Positions 6,789-9,980 of a stretch of DNA of 9,980 bases are shown here, piece by piece. This DNA comes from JAHFHB01 sp964393875 (GTDB lineage Bacteria > Omnitrophota > Omnitrophia > Omnitrophales > Aquincolibacteriaceae), in assembly GCA_964393875.1 (NCBI GenBank), contig CAYMUZ010000094.1, forward strand, positions 1-9,980, in the 5' to 3' direction. The notes beneath the pieces were generated by a model. It did no database searches and was not told the DNA's origin. It saw only the letters and a list, made by a program, of their open reading frames with translations. A program made the position numbers and the translations under genes. The number at the start of each line of letters is the position of its first letter. Within the stretch, counting starts at the first letter, position 1.

Positions 6789-7337
6789 TTAATTGACTCC
6801 AAGATCAGACAGAGTGAAAATGGGCGTGTAGTTAAAAGGGGCTAGTTTTTCAACAGCGCCCTCATTGCGATCAACCAAACAGATAATTTTCACAATTTGC
6901 GCTTTCAATTTTTGCACTTCTTTCGCAGCCTTCAAAACGGAGCCGCCCGTGGTAACCACGTCTTCAACCAACACGACGCGATCCCCTTCGTTGATTATGG
7001 GGCCTTCGATTGTTTTCTGTGTGCCGTGATCTTTCGCTTCTTTGCGGACGATAAACGCCTTGAGCGGATGGCCGCTTTGCGAACTCAAAAGCGAAACGGC
7101 AGCAGCAATGGGATCGGCGCCAAGCGTGGGACCGCCAATCGCATCCACATGCAATCCCTGTAGCATGCTAATCACCATCTTTGCCGTGAGCAATAGCCCT
7201 TGCGGATCGAGCGTAACCTGTTTTCCATCGATATAAAACTGTGATTTTTTCCCCGAAGCAAGTGTGCGCTCGCCTTTCATCACCGCCTTGGTTTTAATCA
7301 AGTCTAGAAGATCTTCCCGTATTTTTAGATCATCCAT
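6789..7337 (-). CDS. pyrE: Orotate phosphoribosyltransferase
   Basis: 182-residue cytoplasmic enzyme of de novo pyrimidine synthesis. It joins orotate to PRPP to give orotidine 5'-phosphate. The PRPP-binding motif VVLVEDVVTTGGS (121-133) is intact. The flexible catalytic loop VRKEAKDHGT (97-106) has the expected lysines and histidine, and FYIDGKQVTLDP (34-45) matches the N-terminal orotate-binding region. Length is slightly short but within the family range. The ATG lies one base after the stop of the upstream methyltransferase gene, and its GGGAG (7344-7348) lies inside the end of that gene, so the two are translationally coupled. No other pyrimidine genes are nearby. Confidence 0.95.
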   Translation of the reverse strand: MDDLKIREDLLDLIKTKAVMKGERTLASGKKSQFYIDGKQVTLDPQGLLLTAKMVISMLQGLHVDAIGGPTLGADPIAAAVSLLSSQSGHPLKAFIVRKEAKDHGTQKTIEGPIINEGDRVVLVEDVVTTGGSVLKAAKEVQKLKAQIVKIICLVDRNEGAVEKLAPFNYTPIFTLSDLGVN

Positions 7338-7338
7338 A

Positions 7339-8226
7339 TCACACTCCCATTTTCTGCGTAAAATTTAATTGATTGCTATTGTCTTTGCCGGGGCCGGGCT
7401 CCATCGATACAGTATCGGCCATCGTCCTCTCACGTATTCTTCGGGTAAAACCTTTGAACATTTGCACTTCACTGTGCAAAAGACCACTGCGCTTGAACAG
7501 CCGGTGCCACGTGCTTCGAATGCGCTTAATCGTGCGCCCCCCCTGCCCGTAGAGGTAGCCCAAACGAACCAGCGTTTGCTCAAGTTGATCTAAAACCTCC
7601 TGAACCGATTCTTTTTCGACAAACACAGGCGCTCTGAGTTTTTGAGGCTCCTGATTACTTCGATTAGTATAGGTGGGCACAACAAGAAGATTTGAAAATA
7701 AAAATGCGTTAATCATCACGGCTTGTGCAAGATTCATGGATGGGCAATCACGATGAGTCGGAATCACCATCACCCAATCACACAAAGCTAGACATGCATT
7801 ATCAAGCCCCTTAGATTCCTTACCAAAAACCAGTGCCACTCGCTGGGTGGCCAACAACCCTTTAATTTTCTCAACCGCCTTTTGAAATCCAAGAAAAGCT
7901 CCTCTTTTAGGGCCTGCTCGCCGCGAAGTTCCTACGGCCCACTGGACATCCTTCAAGGCTGTTTTCAGTGTGGGATACACTTGTGCGTTTTGCAATACAT
8001 CATCAGCATGCGGCGCCATTTTTTTTGCGCGCAGCCGCCAATCGACCGGTGGCTGAACAAGACGCAAATCAGAAAATCCCATGTTTTTAATCGAGCGCGC
8101 AGCCGCACCGATATTATCCGGGTTTTCAGGTTCTACAAGAATAAAACACAGGTGACCCGTTAAACTATTGGCGTTCGCAATGCCTGTACTTTTATCGATG
8201 GGTTTAAAAGAAAGGTTTTTCTTCAT
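7339..8226 (-). CDS. trmJ: TrmJ-type SPOUT RNA (cytidine/uridine-2'-O-)-methyltransferase
   Basis: 295-residue SpoU-class methyltransferase using S-adenosylmethionine. Family relatives methylate the ribose of tRNA position 32. The three SPOUT motifs are present in order: motif 1 NPDNIGAAARSIKNMG (35-50, with the conserved Arg44), motif 2 LVFGKESKGL (132-141) and motif 3 PSMNLAQAV (162-170), which form the trefoil knot. FILVEPENPDNIG is especially like TrmJ. The helical segment after residue 200 (ESVQEVLDQLEQTLVRLGYL, about 206-225) and EVQMFKGFTRRI (253-264) match the TrmJ tail. About 30 extra polar residues follow with no recognised domain. The start has a weak ribosome binding site, and the first 20 residues precede the conserved core, so a start a little downstream is possible. 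It is followed directly by pyrE. Another 2'-O-methyltransferase specificity cannot be excluded. Confidence 0.88.
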   Translation of the reverse strand: MKKNLSFKPIDKSTGIANANSLTGHLCFILVEPENPDNIGAAARSIKNMGFSDLRLVQPPVDWRLRAKKMAPHADDVLQNAQVYPTLKTALKDVQWAVGTSRRAGPKRGAFLGFQKAVEKIKGLLATQRVALVFGKESKGLDNACLALCDWVMVIPTHRDCPSMNLAQAVMINAFLFSNLLVVPTYTNRSNQEPQKLRAPVFVEKESVQEVLDQLEQTLVRLGYLYGQGGRTIKRIRSTWHRLFKRSGLLHSEVQMFKGFTRRIRERTMADTVSMEPGPGKDNSNQLNFTQKMGV

Positions 8227-8254
8227 TTTTAAAGCGCTCAGCCCTTGCGCCTCA

Positions 8255-8343
8255 TGACATTTGATTTTGGCCGAGGCAATTCATGCCTGCTTTGCAGGGC
8301 CCCTACAAAAACAGAACAAAGTCGACCACAATTCTAAATGTCA
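8255..8343. repeat. Short element bounded by inverted repeats (MITE/REP-like, tentative)
   Basis: An 89-base stretch between the ACT gene and trmJ begins TGACATTT and ends AAATGTCA, a perfect 8-bp inverted repeat. Similarity extends imperfectly to about 17 bases if one gap is allowed. Inside are nested short stems: GGCA/TGCC at about 8275-8287 and CCTGC/GCAGG at about 8286-8298. No target-site duplication is seen. It could be a degenerate miniature element or an ordinary structured spacer. Confidence 0.3.
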
Positions 8344-8350
8344 CGGAGCA

Positions 8351-8743
8351 CTAGTGGGATAAAATTTCGAGAGTTCGTTCGGGGTTATCTGTTTTCAAAA
8401 CAAGGCAGCCATACTCTTGGCTTGTGAGGCCGGTGCAATAAGCGTAAGCGATGTTAATATCTGCTTGCGCCAAGGTTTGACAAATCCGCGTTAATTCACC
8501 CGCAGCATTTCGAATTTCAACAACCACTACCTCCTGCTCCAAAACATAAAGGCCTTCCTGTTCAAGTAAAAGTAAGGCCTTGGTCGGATGGTCCACCAAA
8601 AAACGAACGACGGCATTATCTACCGTATCGTGAATCGCCAATGCTGAGATATTCACGCGCGCTTCAGAAAGGATCGCGCAAGTCTTTGCCAACACACCAG
8701 GTCGGTTAGGCATAAAAACAGAAAGCTGCTTCTGAATCGGCAT
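8351..8743 (-). CDS. Stand-alone tandem ACT-domain protein, probable amino-acid sensor
   Basis: 130-residue protein made of two ACT domains and nothing else. ACT1 (about 5-68) opens with VFMPNRPGVLAKTCAIL and ACT2 (about 72-129) with EIRNAAGELTRICQTLAQADINIAYAYC. The N/A-x-P/A-G-x-L turn between the first strand and helix is the usual ligand-binding site at the dimer interface. ACT domains bind small molecules, mostly amino acids, and adjust a partner's activity. No catalytic domain is attached, so it presumably works by binding another protein or is a stand-alone sensor; the ligand is unknown. It has no strong ribosome binding site, but a candidate promoter lies about 50 bases upstream. It is the first gene after the rRNA terminator. 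Confidence 0.88.
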   Translation of the reverse strand: MPIQKQLSVFMPNRPGVLAKTCAILSEARVNISALAIHDTVDNAVVRFLVDHPTKALLLLEQEGLYVLEQEVVVVEIRNAAGELTRICQTLAQADINIAYAYCTGLTSQEYGCLVLKTDNPERTLEILSH

Positions 8744-8797
8744 AAAACTATTTTCCCAGGTAAAAAAACAGAAGGATCATTGCTGCGGATGTGCTCT

Positions 8798-8826
8798 ATC
8801 GTATGCTGTTCAAACACTCAAATCAA
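8798..8826 (-). promoter_or_regulatory. Candidate sigma70 promoter of the ACT-domain gene
   Basis: -35 TTGATT (8821-8826), a 17-base spacer and -10 TACGAT (8798-8803), each matching four of six consensus positions. Predicted start is near 8791, giving a leader of roughly 48 bases. The position between the rRNA terminator and the gene is what would be expected. Confidence 0.5.
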
Positions 8827-8899
8827 TAAAAGATCGAAAACAGAGCCTGATTTTTTCATTCCTAAAGAATACGTCGTGGCAAGCATTTCAGTCGAATGC

Positions 8900-8919
8900 G
8901 TGCGCCCTGCCGGGCGCAC
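8900..8919. other. GC-rich hairpin beyond the rRNA terminator
   Basis: GTGCGCCC (8900-8907) and GGGCGCAC (8912-8919) form a perfect 8-bp stem with a four-base loop, just past the main terminator. No T-tract follows on the minus strand. It may back up termination or block 3' exonucleases. Confidence 0.5.
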
Positions 8920-8921
8920 CA

Positions 8922-8957
8922 TAAAAAAAGCCCCACTGCAATAAATGCAATGGGGCT
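8922..8957 (-). terminator. Intrinsic terminator of the rRNA operon
   Basis: A 12-bp stem, AGCCCCATTGCA against TGCAGTGGGGCT with one G.U pair and a five-base loop, is followed on the minus strand by a run of seven T. It begins eight bases after the 5S 3' end. Because A-runs flank both sides, it could also work in the opposite direction. Confidence 0.9.
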
Positions 8958-8965
8958 TAAAAAAA

Positions 8966-9083
8966 TCCCAGCGGCTTGCTACTCTCCCAACGGACTGCTC
9001 CGTTAGTACCATCGCCGGTAGAAGGCTTAACTGCCGTATTCGGAATGGGAACGGGTGTTTCCCCTCTCCTATTACCACTGAGA
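8966..9083 (-). rRNA. rrf: 5S ribosomal RNA
   Basis: 118-nucleotide 5S rRNA. The 5' strand TCTCAGTGGT pairs with the 3' end GCCGCTGGGA to form helix I. Recognisable internal blocks include GGGAAACACCCGTTCCCATT, CCGAATACGGCAGTTAAGCC, GGCGATGGTACT and TGGGAGAGTAG. The gene lies about 50 bases after the 23S 3' end, with no tRNA between them, and is followed directly by the operon terminator. Confidence 0.95.
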
Positions 9084-9132
9084 AAAGATGCAATTGAATA
9101 AGAACGACAGATTCTCAATACGAGAAATGTGA

Positions 9133-9980
<848 letters not shown>

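Noticed and set aside
8744..8965. tRNA gene between 5S rRNA and the ACT gene
   Set aside because: No cloverleaf or T-loop consensus could be found; the stretch is explained by the terminator hairpins and a promoter.

Overview
The window is a compact bacterial chromosome segment with every recognisable gene on the minus strand, so transcription runs from right to left. Moderate base composition, short gaps and start/stop overlaps fit a free-living Gram-negative type. A NusG paralogue heading a glycan cluster and a small excisionase-like helix-turn-helix gene are combinations seen in uncultivated lineages such as Omnitrophota or Elusimicrobiota, and in Bdellovibrio-like bacteria. The phylum cannot be fixed from this sequence, and that guess is weak.

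Right end (about 8900-9980): the 3' part of a 23S rRNA gene, a 5S rRNA gene and a strong intrinsic terminator. The 23S gene is interrupted by a 331-nt insertion (9535-9865) that folds as a complete ORF-less group I intron. Its pairings P1 to P10 can be traced, with the U.G splice-site pair and a terminal G. It lies between the nucleotides equivalent to E. coli U2500 and C2501, inside the peptidyl-transferase loop. This is the standout feature of the window.

Middle right (6789-8743): a housekeeping group. A double-ACT-domain protein has its own candidate promoter. It is followed by a TrmJ-type SPOUT RNA 2'-O-methyltransferase and then by pyrE (orotate phosphoribosyltransferase), which starts one base after the trmJ stop.

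Middle (6067-6788): an AT-rich regulatory gap with direct repeats, a good sigma70-type promoter and a perfect 8-bp palindrome. These lie in front of a 79-residue excisionase/MerR-like DNA-binding protein. A leader rich in inverted repeats separates it from the next gene.

Left (1-6066): a probable surface-glycan operon. It begins with a specialised NusG paralogue (RfaH/UpxY/LoaP-like), followed by a glutamine-dependent asparagine synthetase-type amidotransferase, a family-4 glycosyltransferase, an MsbA-like ABC exporter and a protealysin-type M4 metallopeptidase that runs off the left edge. The last four genes are 13 bases or less apart or overlapping, which indicates coupled expression. The likely scheme is that the NusG paralogue helps polymerase read through the long operon, the amidotransferase and glycosyltransferase build or modify a glycan or lipid-linked product, and the ABC protein moves it across the inner membrane. 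The role of the protease is unclear.
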